Shown: positions 37,143 through 45,680, counted from the first letter of the stretch. The stretch: 64,000 bases of DNA from Pauljensenia sp018375675 (GCA_041432705.1 JAPWAE010000002.1:248001-312000); one strand, 5' to 3'. Made by a program: numbers and translations. Notes: generated by a model from the sequence alone, not told the origin.

Positions 37143-37736
37143 CTATGGTAGCGAGCGCCCCAGATCCTGGTCGGCCCACCGCTGCCAATGCGGCGCATAG
37201 GTCTGCCCGTCGCGCGCGAGCGCCCTGCTGCGTCGTTCGTCCTCGCCGGGGTCGGCGATCCACACGGCCAGGTCGGCCTCGGCCTCGATGGCGCCGCAGC
37301 CCTCGATGATCGTCGGGACGAGGGGGACGAGGGTTGTCGCCCCGGTCGTACCGTTCTCCCAGTCCCAGGCCTCGTAGGAGGAAGCATGCCCTCCCCGCAG
37401 GTCGGCAGCTATTCGACGCGCGATGTGGGCGCCCTCCGCGAGGCCATCCCAGCCGGGGTACCAGTCGTCGAGGTGCAGCACCTGCCAGCCGTTCACGAGC
37501 CGAGCGAGCGCGGCGGCCAGCGTGGACTTGCCGGAGCCGGAGTAGCCGTCGATCGTGACAACCGGGACGCCGGGGCGCGCGCCCGCCTCACCAGACGAGG
37601 CCGTGGCCCGCTCCCCCGCCAGGGCACTCAGGCGGGGGGCGAGCTCGCGGGCGGCCTCATCGGGGCCCATCGTGACGGGGACGGTGACCCGCAGGCCCAC
37701 TCCCCCGCTCACGTCTTCCCAGGTCAGGGCACTCAT
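37143..37736 (-). CDS. P-loop kinase, uridine kinase-like
   Basis: A 197-aa cytoplasmic P-loop NTPase. Walker A is IDGYSGSGKST near residue 60, LHLDDWYPGWDG carries the acidic residues expected in the uridine/pantothenate kinase family, and EGCGAI is a Walker-B-like strand end. The substrate is unknown. Its start overlaps the stop of the fused ECF gene as ATGA, so it is translationally coupled to a thiamine-type transporter. That may hint at a role with an imported pyrimidine or alcohol, but it remains inference. A low-complexity ATASSGEAGA insert holds the GGCCTCGT octamer. Confidence 0.7.
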   Translation of the reverse strand: MSALTWEDVSGGVGLRVTVPVTMGPDEAARELAPRLSALAGERATASSGEAGARPGVPVVTIDGYSGSGKSTLAAALARLVNGWQVLHLDDWYPGWDGLAEGAHIARRIAADLRGGHASSYEAWDWENGTTGATTLVPLVPTIIEGCGAIEAEADLAVWIADPGEDERRSRALARDGQTYAPHWQRWADQDLGRSLP

Positions 37737-40099
37737 CGGCCCACCAGGGCGAAGGTGCCCGCCCAGATGCTCGCGGCCAGCGCGATCGCGGGCACGGCGA
37801 TGGCGACGACCATGAGGACGGCATCGGCGGCGCGCAGGCGCGAGGGGCGCGCCCACGTTCGCTTGCCTGCCGCGCCGAAGCCTCGGGCCTCCATGGTGGT
37901 GGCCAGCTTGCCGGAGCGACGCAGCGCGAAGACCAGCAGCGAGAAGGAGCCTCGCAGGAAGGAACGGATGCGCGAGGAGTCACCGACGCCTCGGGCACGG
38001 CGCGCCCGCTCGAGGGCCTTCCAGTCGGCCGCCATCAGCGAGGTCATGCGCGCGCCCGCGAGCGCCGCCAGCACGGGGCGGGCGGGCAGGTGCAGGATCT
38101 GTGCGAGGCCGTCGCCCATGTCGGTCGGATCGATGCGGTCGAGCAGAGCAATCGCAGGCAGGACAATCGCGCACATGCGCAGGCCGATGCCCAACGCCAG
38201 CCACATGGAGTGGTCCGAGATCGCTGCCGGCCCGAACTGCCAGTACACGGTTCCGCCCGGTGAGGCGTAGAGCAGCATCGACAGCGCGCCGAGCGGCGCG
38301 GCCAGCAGCAGCGGCGTCGCCTTCAGGAAGAAGCTGCGCGCCGACACGCCCGACAGGGGCATGAGCGCGAGCTCGAGAATGACAGCGACGGCCGCGCTCA
38401 CCGGGTCAATCGTGATCAGCAGGGGCGTGGTGGCGACCAGGAGGGCGAGCACGCGGGCGACGGGATTCGTATGCGCGAGGAGGCCTCGGGCGCCGCGCTT
38501 CGGGCCGCGATCGTGAACGTTCCCGGCTGGGGCGGCCCCGGCCTCGTCCGTGGAATCCTCGGGGGCCGCGCCGCGTGTCCCGACCTGCCCGAGGTCGACG
38601 ACGCGCTGGCCCATCGCGGCCACGAACGCGGGGTCGTGCGTAATCGACACCAGGGTGACGCCGCGCTCGAGGGCGGCGCGCAGGAGGCGCACGAGGCCGA
38701 GCCACGTGCCGCGGTCCTGGCCGAAAGTCGGCTCGTCGAGGATGAGCAGCTCAGGGGCGCTGATGAGCGCGGTCGCCACCGACAGGCGACGCTTCTCGCC
38801 GCCCGACAGGGTCATGGGGTTGGCGCGCGCGAGTTTGGTCAGACCCAAGGCCTCGAGGTGTTCGTCGACGAGGGGGGCGATCTCCTCGTCGGTCATGCCG
38901 GCGGCGCGCGGGCCGATCGCGAGCTCCTCGGCGACGGTGGCGGCTAGGAACTGGTATTCGGGCTCCTGGAAGACCATCGACATGCGGCCCAGGAGTTGCT
39001 TGCTGCTCCACTCGTGCGGGTCGCCAGCCGTGCCGTCGGAGGTCTCAACCTCGACCGTGCCCTCCAGGGGCGGCAGGAGGCCCGCGAGGGTGAGCGCAAA
39101 GGTCGATTTTCCGGCGCCGTTAGCGCCAACGATGCAGGTGGAGACGCCGCGCTCGATCGTCAGGTCGATGCCGCTGCGCACGGGGGCGGACGCGTCGTAG
39201 CCGATCGTCAGGTCGGTGACGCGGGCGATCGGGGCGGCTTCGGACGAGGCCGGGGGGACCTCGGGGGCGGGGCCAACCTCGGCGGCGACGTCGTCGCCGG
39301 GAAGCCAGATGCCGCGCTCACGCAGGGCGTCGCCCTGCTGTGCGAGGACCTCGTCGAGGGGGCCATCGGCGGCGATCGCGCCGTCCGCGACCACGATGAC
39401 GCGATCCACGAGGGAGGCCCACACGTCGACGCGGTGCTCGACGACGACCATGGTCGCACCCGTGTGCTCGACGACCTTTTCGACGGCGGCGCGCACCTCG
39501 GCGACGCCACTCGGGTCCAGATTCGCGGTGGGCTCGTCCAGGAGCAGCAGACCCGGGCCCATCGCGAGGATCGACGCCAGAGCCAGGCGCTGCTTCTGCC
39601 CGCCCGACAGCTCCGTCGTCGAATGATCCAAGGGGACACTCAGGCCCACGGCCTCGAGCGAATTCTCCACGCGCGGCCAGATCTCCTCGCGCGCAACCCC
39701 CAGGTTTTCCATGCCGAAGGCCACGTCGTCGCCCACGCGGGCGAGGACCACCTGGGCCTCAGGGTCCTGCATGAGCAGGCCCACGCGGCCCCTCGCCTCG
39801 GCCGGAGCGACACCATCGACGGTGAGCGTGCCGGTGGCCTCGCCCTCCTCGGCGCCGCCCAGCAGGCCGGCCAAGCCGCCCATGAGCGTCGACTTGCCCG
39901 ACCCGGACGGGCCCAACACCAGCACGCGCTCGCCCGGCGCGATATCGAGATCAACGTCCGACAGCGCGGCGTTCTTGCGCCCGGCGTGACGCCATCCCCA
40001 GCCGCGCGCGCACACGCGCGCGCCCGTCCCCTCACCCAGCGGCACCCGGCCGTCCAGGGAGGAAACGGGGCGGGAGGAGGCGGAGTGGGCCTCGTCCAT
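37733..40099 (-). CDS. ykoDC: Fused ECF transporter energising unit (ATPase-ATPase-EcfT), thiamine/HMP type
   Basis: A 788-aa fusion of three ECF components. The first ATPase (about 20-240) has Walker A GPSGSGKST, signature LSGGQKQ and Walker B LLLLDEP. The second (about 280-490) has GANGAGKST, LSGGEKR and LLILDEP. From about 535 an EcfT-type membrane domain follows, with the coupling motifs RRARG and EARGF. With the YkoE S-component upstream it should import thiamine or its pyrimidine precursor using ATP. The TPP riboswitch at 40740 supports this substrate. ATG 40099 is used here. TTG 40117, overlapping the ykoE stop and preceded by GGAGG, is a serious alternative. Confidence 0.85.
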   Translation of the reverse strand: MDEAHSASSRPVSSLDGRVPLGEGTGARVCARGWGWRHAGRKNAALSDVDLDIAPGERVLVLGPSGSGKSTLMGGLAGLLGGAEEGEATGTLTVDGVAPAEARGRVGLLMQDPEAQVVLARVGDDVAFGMENLGVAREEIWPRVENSLEAVGLSVPLDHSTTELSGGQKQRLALASILAMGPGLLLLDEPTANLDPSGVAEVRAAVEKVVEHTGATMVVVEHRVDVWASLVDRVIVVADGAIAADGPLDEVLAQQGDALRERGIWLPGDDVAAEVGPAPEVPPASSEAAPIARVTDLTIGYDASAPVRSGIDLTIERGVSTCIVGANGAGKSTFALTLAGLLPPLEGTVEVETSDGTAGDPHEWSSKQLLGRMSMVFQEPEYQFLAATVAEELAIGPRAAGMTDEEIAPLVDEHLEALGLTKLARANPMTLSGGEKRRLSVATALISAPELLILDEPTFGQDRGTWLGLVRLLRAALERGVTLVSITHDPAFVAAMGQRVVDLGQVGTRGAAPEDSTDEAGAAPAGNVHDRGPKRGARGLLAHTNPVARVLALLVATTPLLITIDPVSAAVAVILELALMPLSGVSARSFFLKATPLLLAAPLGALSMLLYASPGGTVYWQFGPAAISDHSMWLALGIGLRMCAIVLPAIALLDRIDPTDMGDGLAQILHLPARPVLAALAGARMTSLMAADWKALERARRARGVGDSSRIRSFLRGSFSLLVFALRRSGKLATTMEARGFGAAGKRTWARPSRLRAADAVLMVVAIAVPAIALAASIWAGTFALVGR

Positions 40100-40109
40100 G
40101 GATTCGAAA

Positions 40110-40709
40110 TCAGACAAGCTCGCGCGCTCCACGGCCGGAGGCGAAGCGATCCAGGGCGCCCGTCTTTGCGAGCGCATTCGTCAGCGCCCACGCGAGCAGG
40201 CCCGCGAGGACGATGCCCGACGCCATGCCGCACACGAGGTAGATCGCGTTGTAGAGCACGCCCTTCGCGAGGTGACCGGAGAGGAAGAGCTCAAGGACCC
40301 ACTCGAAAGCGAAGGACACGGCACCCGCAGCACCCACGATCGTCGCGTTGAAGCGGCGGTAGGCGACCAGGGCGAAGACAACCTCCGCGCCGAGGCCCTG
40401 CGCGAGGCCCGAGTAGATGGTCTCGACGGCCCACTGGGAGCCCAGGGCCATGGAGACGGTCGCGGCCATCAGCTCAACGAAGAGTGCGGCGCCAGGCTTG
40501 CGGATCACGTAGCCGCCGAGCGTGCCGCCCAGCAGCCAGACGCCCGTCACCAGGCCACCCACGCCGGGGCCGATGGTCTTGAGGAACTCGTAGCTAGCAC
40601 CGCCCACCTGGTTCCAGACGACAAAAATGAGGCCGCAAGCGACGCCCAGGACGGCGGCGGTGACGATGTCAATGACCCTCCAGCGGAGGGACGGAGCAGT
40701 GGATGCCAT
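40110..40709 (-). CDS. ykoE: YkoE-family ECF S-component (thiamine/HMP uptake)
   Basis: A 199-aa membrane protein with about six helices and a short cytoplasmic N-terminus (MASTAPSLRWRVIDIV). The size, the TAAVLGVACGLIF first helix and the WNQVGG segment fit the YkoE substrate-binding subunits of ECF transporters, which capture thiamine or hydroxymethylpyrimidine. It directly follows a TPP riboswitch and precedes the fused energising subunit, as in other actinobacterial ykoEDC loci. GGGAG nine bases upstream supports the ATG at 40709. Confidence 0.88.
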   Translation of the reverse strand: MASTAPSLRWRVIDIVTAAVLGVACGLIFVVWNQVGGASYEFLKTIGPGVGGLVTGVWLLGGTLGGYVIRKPGAALFVELMAATVSMALGSQWAVETIYSGLAQGLGAEVVFALVAYRRFNATIVGAAGAVSFAFEWVLELFLSGHLAKGVLYNAIYLVCGMASGIVLAGLLAWALTNALAKTGALDRFASGRGARELV

Positions 40710-40739
40710 GCGAAAATACTCCCTTCGTGTTGCACGGCG

Positions 40740-40835
40740 GCCACGAGGGAAGAGCCTTCCTACGCCGGTATGATCCGGATCAGGTTCTACGGTCGGGGGT
40801 GGTCCCCTCTCAGCTCGGTTCGAGCTCCCGTGGCA
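40740..40835 (-). ncRNA. TPP riboswitch (THI element)
   Basis: Read on the minus strand, this holds the conserved THI-box pieces in order: a CCACGGGAGC P1 strand, GCTGAGAGG, GAACCTGATCCGG, then CGTAGGAAGG and the closing GUGG strand. It lies 30-126 bases upstream of ykoE. Thiamine pyrophosphate binding should switch off ykoE-ykoDC and probably the genes behind them. The promoter must overlap the 3' end of cycA. Confidence 0.95.
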
Positions 40836-40869
40836 CGCTGGTGAGCATAGTCACTAACTATGGGTTCCG

Positions 40870-42339
40870 CTACTCGTGCAGGTGGGGGCCGGTATGCGGG
40901 CCCTCGCCCGTGCCCCCGTCACCAAGGACTCCACGCGACGCGCGGCGCAGCAGGAAATGGCGGTTCGCGAAGGCCGCGCCCACGATGAATGCGATCCAAA
41001 TCAGCGAATAGACGAGGCCGGGGCGAGTATCGTCCCACATCGCCAGGATGATGCCCATGCAGCCCATGAACGCCAGGACGATCCAGGCGCTGATCGAGCC
41101 GCCGGGGGCCTTGAACTGTGAGGCCGCGTGCAGCTGCGGGCGCTTACGCAGGTACACCAGGTAGGACACGACGATGACGACCCACACGCCCATGAACAGC
41201 GTGGCCGACACGGAGGTCACCAGCGTGAAGGCCTCGGAAATCGAGCCGCCCATCCCCATGATAACGATGCCCGACAGGAGGCACACGCAGGACAGGAACA
41301 GGGCGTTGAGGGGAACGTGGTGCTTGGAGAGGCGGGCGAAGATGCCCGGTGCCTGCTCCTGACGGGCCAGGCCGTAGAGCATGCGCGACGTGGAGTAGAT
41401 GCCCGAGTTCGCGCTCGAGGCGGCCGAGGAGAGGACCACCAGGTTGACGATCGTCGCCGCTGCACCCAGGCCGGTCAGCGAGAACATCGTGACGAAGGGG
41501 GACTTCTCCGGGCTCACCTGATCCCAGGGGGTCACCATCATGATGGCCGCGAGCGCCGCCACGTAGAAGAGCATGATGCGCACAGGGATGGAGTTGACGG
41601 CCTTGGGCAGGGTGTTGTCCGGGTCGTCGGTCTCGGCGACGGTCGTGCCGACCATCTCGATGCCGATAAACGCGAAGAGGGCGATCTGGAAGCCACCGAG
41701 GAAACCGGTGAATCCGGTCGGGAAAAAGCCGCCATGGCTCCACAGGTTCGAGACCGCGGCCACGGTTCCCTCCTCGTCAACCGTGCCCATGGCGACCATG
41801 CCAAAACCGACGATGACCAGGGCAACAATCGCGACGATCTTGACGAGCGCGAACCAGAATTCCGTCTCACCGAAGGCCTTCACCGTCATCGCGTTGAGGG
41901 CGAAGAGCAGCAAGGTCGTCGCACCGATGGGGATCCACGCGGGCAGGTCCGGCCACCAGAAGTGCGTGTAGCCGGTGATCGCGATCATGTCGGCGACGCC
42001 GGTGACCACCCAACACGCCCAGTACGTCCAGCCCGTCACGAACCCGGCCCACGGGCCGATGAGGTCACGGGCGATGTCCGCGAAGGTCGCGTACTTGTGG
42101 TCGGAGAGCAGCAGCTCACCGAGGGTGCGCATGAACAGGAAGAGGACCGCGCCGATGATCATGTAGACCAGCAGGATCGAGGGGCCCGCAACGGAGATCG
42201 TCTTACCCGATCCCATGAACAGGCCCGTACCGATCGCGCCACCGATGGCGATCAGCTGGATGTGGCGGTTTTTCAGCGTTCGCTGGAGCTTTTCGCCACC
42301 CTGATGGGGCTCACCGTGTTCAACGTTCTCGACTGTCAT
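40870..42339 (-). CDS. cycA: D-serine/D-alanine/glycine transporter
   Basis: A 489-aa amino acid-polyamine-organocation permease with twelve predicted helices. The N-terminal segment LKNRHIQLIAIGGAIGTGLF is the family hallmark, and residues such as GKTISVAGPS, GWTYWACWVVTG and SSAASSANSG match E. coli CycA as I remember it over the whole length. It imports D-alanine, D-serine and glycine by proton symport. GGAAGGA upstream fixes the ATG at 42339; a longer in-frame start has no support. The 3' end abuts the TPP riboswitch promoter, and no separate terminator is evident. Confidence 0.9.
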   Translation of the reverse strand: MTVENVEHGEPHQGGEKLQRTLKNRHIQLIAIGGAIGTGLFMGSGKTISVAGPSILLVYMIIGAVLFLFMRTLGELLLSDHKYATFADIARDLIGPWAGFVTGWTYWACWVVTGVADMIAITGYTHFWWPDLPAWIPIGATTLLLFALNAMTVKAFGETEFWFALVKIVAIVALVIVGFGMVAMGTVDEEGTVAAVSNLWSHGGFFPTGFTGFLGGFQIALFAFIGIEMVGTTVAETDDPDNTLPKAVNSIPVRIMLFYVAALAAIMMVTPWDQVSPEKSPFVTMFSLTGLGAAATIVNLVVLSSAASSANSGIYSTSRMLYGLARQEQAPGIFARLSKHHVPLNALFLSCVCLLSGIVIMGMGGSISEAFTLVTSVSATLFMGVWVVIVVSYLVYLRKRPQLHAASQFKAPGGSISAWIVLAFMGCMGIILAMWDDTRPGLVYSLIWIAFIVGAAFANRHFLLRRASRGVLGDGGTGEGPHTGPHLHE

Positions 42340-42487
42340 CGTTGTTCCTTCCGCCAGCTCCCCTCCCGGGGGCGCTTTTGCGCGGCCTTTGCGCACTCTC
42401 GCGACGCGCTTGACTATCCAACGCTACCGCACGGGTAGGCCCATGACCGAATCCAGAGCTACACATGGCAGAGCAAGCCCATTCAAG

Positions 42488-42501
42488 TTAGGTTTGCCTT
42501 A
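42488..42501 (+). promoter_or_regulatory. DtxR/IdeR-like iron box overlapping the -10 region
   Basis: TTAGGTTTGCCTTA matches 12 of 14 positions of the iron-box core TTAGGTTAGCCTAA. It contains the candidate -10 hexamer TAGGTT (42489-42494), six bases before the ATG at 42501. An iron-loaded DtxR-type repressor bound here would cover the promoter. Confidence 0.55.
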
Positions 42502-42980
42502 TGACGCAGAATCCAACGCCTTCGACGGGCGAGACCGCCACCCCCTCAACTGATGAGGCCTCGTACCCCCTGATCTCCGTGGCCACCGTTCCCACCGAGC
42601 GGGCCGCGCGCTACGGCAAGCAGCTTGTGAGCCACATGGGCCACAAGATCACGGGCTCGTGGGACGAGGAGGCGGCCAACGGATACCTGCTGTTCGACCG
42701 CGAGGGTCCGGTTCTGGGGCGTTTCGACGTGATCGCGTCGGCGTCTGATCTGCGGCTCGAGCTGCGCACGGAGCCCGAGCGCGCCGATCGCCTCGAATTC
42801 ATCGTCGGCATCCACCTGGCGCGCTTCGGCGCGCGCGACAGCCTCGCCATTTCGTGGGAGCGCACCGACGGGAGCGAAGGCACCACGCAGGGCCCCCTCA
42901 CCCCCGAAGAGGTCGAGGCGCACGCCCGCGCCAAGAAGGCGGCACGCGAGGCGGCACAAGAGGCCGGACACGCGGAGTAG
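42501..42980 (+). CDS. DUF2218 domain protein
   Basis: A 159-aa soluble protein. Residues about 28-130 match DUF2218, with the VPTERAARYGKQLVSHMGHK start and an IVGIHLARFGARDSL segment. Members of this small family often sit near siderophore or iron-uptake genes in actinobacteria; their biochemical role is not known to me. An iron-box-like operator overlaps the promoter, which supports iron regulation here, although no transporter gene adjoins it. The mRNA is probably leaderless. The Ala/Glu/Lys-rich C-terminus looks like a helical tail. It is divergent from cycA. Confidence 0.8.
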   Translation: MTQNPTPSTGETATPSTDEASYPLISVATVPTERAARYGKQLVSHMGHKITGSWDEEAANGYLLFDREGPVLGRFDVIASASDLRLELRTEPERADRLEFIVGIHLARFGARDSLAISWERTDGSEGTTQGPLTPEEVEAHARAKKAAREAAQEAGHAE

Positions 42981-43114
42981 CCGCGCGCACAGTGGAGTTA
43001 ACGGGGCGTGCCCCCATCAGTTCCGCACGCGAATCTGTCGCAACAACACCTGACAGCACCCAAGTAACCTCCGTCGAAACGCATACCCACTCGCAGCGCA
43101 CAAAGATTCAACCA

Positions 43115-43161
43115 GATCGGGAAGATTCCACCCGATCAGAAGGGGTTGATTCTTCCCGATC
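43115..43161. repeat. Inverted repeat in gene-poor gap
   Basis: GATCGGGAAGA and its complement (43151-43161) flank a 25-base loop that contains ACCCGATCAGAAGGGGT. A near-identical copy of that loop segment recurs at 43320-43336. The repeat could form an RNA hairpin or bind protein. No gene is convincing in 42981-43701. Confidence 0.55.
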
Positions 43162-43277
43162 GGGTGTAACACCCCATCGGTAACAAGCTAGAACGCGGCC
43201 AGCGTCCGGCGGCTCATTGCTAACGATCCGCGCCCTACGCCCCGCCATCGTCCGCGCGGCAACTCCTACACCCGGCC

Positions 43278-43360
43278 CTGCACCCGTTACGGGACGCTGC
43301 ACCTCTTACGGGACGCTGCACCCGATCAGAACGGGTGCACCGCCTACGGATCGGGTGCAC
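43278..43360. repeat. Short periodic array: three forward, two inverted CTGCACC units
   Basis: CTGCACC starts at 43278, 43297 and 43316 (19-bp period, separated by (C)TTACGGGACG-type spacers). The inverted form GGGTGCAC follows at 43333 and 43353. It lies in a noncoding gap 64 bp from a copy of the 104-bp GCATGC element. Confidence 0.6.
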
Positions 43361-43423
43361 CACCCACATCCACAAGCACAACCGTGGCGAACGCCCCGAC
43401 ACCACCCTCACAATCACCAATTC

Positions 43424-43527
43424 CGCATGCAATTCCCTGACAGCCGAACGCGCTAGCATCTCAAAAACCGTGTAATCCCAACGTTCCGACTTCAAAAGTT
43501 GAAGCACTCACGGGAGAATTGCATGCG
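43424..43527. repeat. 104-bp element with 12-bp terminal inverted repeats, copy A
   Basis: CGCATGCAATTC at the left end and its exact complement at the right end bound a noncoding element. An internal CAACGTT lies at offset 55 and a CTTCAA-AAG-TTGAAG mini-hairpin follows. Copy B at 49572-49674 has the same arms, the same CAACGTT offset and nearly the same length (103 bp). Confidence 0.65.
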
Positions 43528-43598
43528 AAATGTGGAGGACGTGCCCGAGCAGGCACTCAGCGTCAGAAACGGCACACACAGCACACCGGCACACAACA

Positions 43599-43628
43599 AA
43601 CCCCCACAGCCAGGAGGCTGCGGGGGTT
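43599..43628 (-). terminator. Hairpin terminator after the SRPBCC gene
   Basis: AACCCCCACAGCC pairs with GGCTGCGGGGGTT apart from one A-C mismatch, around a four-base loop. It lies 74 bases beyond the stop at 43702. Confidence 0.75.
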
Positions 43629-43701
43629 GTCATTCAGCTCATTGCCGCGCCACATCGAGACGCGCCGACAGCAGCAGACACCGGTACGGAGGCTCAGAAG
43701 C

Positions 43702-44181
43702 TCAGCGGCCCTCGAGGTAGTTCTTCGCGGCCAGCAGGACCTGCTCCCACATGCCGATCGCGTCGTCGTACGCCTGGCGGGCCTCGGCCTCGTCGTCGGA
43801 GACCGACGCCAGACCCGACTCTTCCACGTGGATGGCGACGCCGCCGCGCTCCTCGGACAGGGAAACCTCGACGCGGGTCGCGTACTCGTCCGGCAGCTCG
43901 TCGTCGGCCAGCGGGTACCAGCGGAAGGCGACGACATCCATCGGATCCTCGTCGGCCTTCTCGATCAGCCAGTCGCCGGCGTCCGGGTCGCTCACGCGAT
44001 AGATGCCGTCATCCCCGAGCGTCACCTCGTGGTCACCCAGCGGGCCGTCGTTGACCCACCAGCCCGGCTCCGACACGAGCGCCCACGCGGCCTCAATGTC
44101 GCAGTCCACGACCACGTCGGTCTCGACGCGATCCAGGTCGTCCTCAACGTCGGCGTCAGAAGTCATGTCAAAGAAGCTCAT
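43702..44181 (-). CDS. SRPBCC (START/AHSA1-like) domain protein
   Basis: A 159-aa acidic cytoplasmic protein. The VVVDCDIEAAWALVSEPGWWV opening, a central VEVSLSEERGGVAIHVEES strand pair and a long C-terminal helix (MWEQVLLAAKNYLEG) match the SRPBCC fold of AHSA1/polyketide-cyclase-like proteins, which bind small hydrophobic ligands or act as co-chaperones. The ligand is unknown. The start at 44181 has TACCGT six bases upstream and no Shine-Dalgarno, so it is probably leaderless. It is a single-gene unit with its own terminator. Confidence 0.75.
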   Translation of the reverse strand: MSFFDMTSDADVEDDLDRVETDVVVDCDIEAAWALVSEPGWWVNDGPLGDHEVTLGDDGIYRVSDPDAGDWLIEKADEDPMDVVAFRWYPLADDELPDEYATRVEVSLSEERGGVAIHVEESGLASVSDDEAEARQAYDDAIGMWEQVLLAAKNYLEGR

Positions 44182-44351
44182 ACACCAACGGTACCGGGTC
44201 GGGCGCTCCCAGGCACGCGAATGGACACCGAAACGGGCGCCCATTTCCGCACGTCGGCAGGCACCGGAACAGACAAGGGATCAGACCCGCGAGCACGTCG
44301 GCGCACACACGCACGAGGCATGGGAGCGCCGCGTTCCTCGCGCGCATACGA

Positions 44352-44400
44352 CGAGGCCGTGGCCGGCCCCGCGGGAAAGCGAGAGTCGGCCACGGCCTCG
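44352..44400 (-). terminator. Hairpin terminator after the DUF2249 gene
   Basis: A perfect 14-bp stem (CGAGGCCGTGGCCG and complement) encloses a 21-base loop, ending 16 bases from the stop at 44416. Both arms contain CGAGGCC/GGCCTCG. Confidence 0.75.
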
Positions 44401-44415
44401 GCGTGTCAAAGAGCC

Positions 44416-44994
44416 TCAGGCGAGACGCGTGATGCGGTAGCGCCAATCCACGGGGCCAACCTCGAGGGTCTCCACGCGGTAGTGCTGCTCGGAGTCCTGC
44501 AGGTGCGCGAACAGCGGCTCGGGCTGGTGGGGCGCGCAAATCTGGATGTTCTCGCCGACGGGCAGGTTATCGACCGCGGCGAAGAGGACCGCGTGGCGCA
44601 CGACGCGGGGGATCGAGTGGATGACCAGCTCGTCCGCGCTGGGGCGGTGGATGACGCCGGCGCCGCCAGCGTGGACGTTGCCCGCAGAGGGGGCGCCGTC
44701 ACCGCAGCCGCAGCCGCCCGCGGTGGAGGTGATGGGCTCGGCGGCCATCTCGTGGGGACGCTCGGCGGGGGCGTCGTGGCCACCGCAGCCGCAACCGGCG
44801 TGCTCGGCGGGAGCCTGCTCGGCGGGGGCGTCGTGTCCGCCGCAGCCGCAACCGGCGTGCTCGGCGGGAGCCTCGGCGGCGGCCTGCTCGGCGCGCGCCT
44901 TCTTACCCTCGCCACCACAGCCGCAGCCGCAGCCGCCTTCCTCGGAAGGGACGGTGTTGGCGTCGACCAGCTTGAACATCTGACGGTCAGTCAT
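44416..44994 (-). CDS. DUF2249 protein with N-terminal Cys-Gly repeats
   Basis: A 192-aa cytoplasmic protein. The C-terminal 75 residues fit DUF2249, with the IPRVVRHAVLFAAVDNLPVGE helix, a PHQPEPLFAHL segment and VGPVDWRYRITR at the end. The N-terminal 105 residues are unusual. A GGCGCGCGG cluster (Cys22, 24, 26) is followed by two identical GCGCGGHDAPAE units and a GGCGCGDG unit, nine Cys in all, joined by Ala/Glu linkers. Such CxC repeats with His look metal-binding. DUF2249 proteins are often associated with nitrosative stress or electron transfer, but no such gene is adjacent. AAGGAAAAGAC precedes the ATG at 44994. Confidence 0.75.
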   Translation of the reverse strand: MTDRQMFKLVDANTVPSEEGGCGCGCGGEGKKARAEQAAAEAPAEHAGCGCGGHDAPAEQAPAEHAGCGCGGHDAPAERPHEMAAEPITSTAGGCGCGDGAPSAGNVHAGGAGVIHRPSADELVIHSIPRVVRHAVLFAAVDNLPVGENIQICAPHQPEPLFAHLQDSEQHYRVETLEVGPVDWRYRITRLA

Positions 44995-45076
44995 GTCTTT
45001 TCCTTATCCTCCGGCCCGCGGGGCCATTTCGGTAAACCTCATACAGTGTAGGCGCGCCTCAGCCGCGCCCGCACGT

Positions 45077-45532
45077 TCACTTAATGAGGAACTCGGCCTC
45101 GACCTCGACGCTCACGTTGAGAGGCAGAGCGGCGACGCCCACGGCGCTGCGCGCGTGCTGGCTGCCGAAGATCTCGCCGAACAGCTCGGATGCGCCGTTG
45201 ATGACGCCGGCCTGTCCGTAGAAGTCGGGGCGCGAGGACACGAAGCCGACGACCTTCACGACGCCCGCGAGGTTGTCGATGCCACCCGCAACGGAGGCCG
45301 CCGCGGCCAGGGCGTTGAGGGCGCACACGCGCGCCGCATCCTTGGCGTCCTCGGGGTCCGCGCCGTCCTCGCCAACCGCGCCGATGCACACGGGCTCGCC
45401 GTTCACGACGGGGATCTGGCCGGAGGTACGCACGACGCCGCGGTCGATGACGGCGGGCACGTAGGCGGCCACGGGGGTGGCGACGGCGGGCAGTTCGAGG
45501 CCGAGCTCGGCGAGCTTCTCGGAGGGGAGCAT
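45077..45532 (-). CDS. RidA family (YjgF/YER057c/UK114) protein
   Basis: A 151-aa RidA-like protein. VRTSGQIPVVNGE near residue 35, VVKVVGFVSS near 90 and ARSAVGVAALPLNVSVEVEAEF at the end follow the family pattern. The Arg corresponding to the enamine/imine-binding residue of RidA is present (HARSAVG). Canonical members hydrolyse reactive 2-aminoacrylate-type intermediates. This longer subgroup may have another substrate. AAAGGACCCCTC supports the ATG at 45532 over the upstream ATG at 45553. It is a single-gene unit. Confidence 0.85.
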   Translation of the reverse strand: MLPSEKLAELGLELPAVATPVAAYVPAVIDRGVVRTSGQIPVVNGEPVCIGAVGEDGADPEDAKDAARVCALNALAAAASVAGGIDNLAGVVKVVGFVSSRPDFYGQAGVINGASELFGEIFGSQHARSAVGVAALPLNVSVEVEAEFLIK

Positions 45533-45680
45533 GAGGGGTCCTTTCGTTGTCATCGACGAGGCCAGGGCCTCGTCCTCCGGTTCCAGTTTAGTTGCGCTGA
45601 TCCCGGGGGTGGCGAGTGACGGCGTGACCGTGAGATCCCGGCCCAGGCCTCGTCGATGAGGAGTGAGCCCAGGTATAGGC

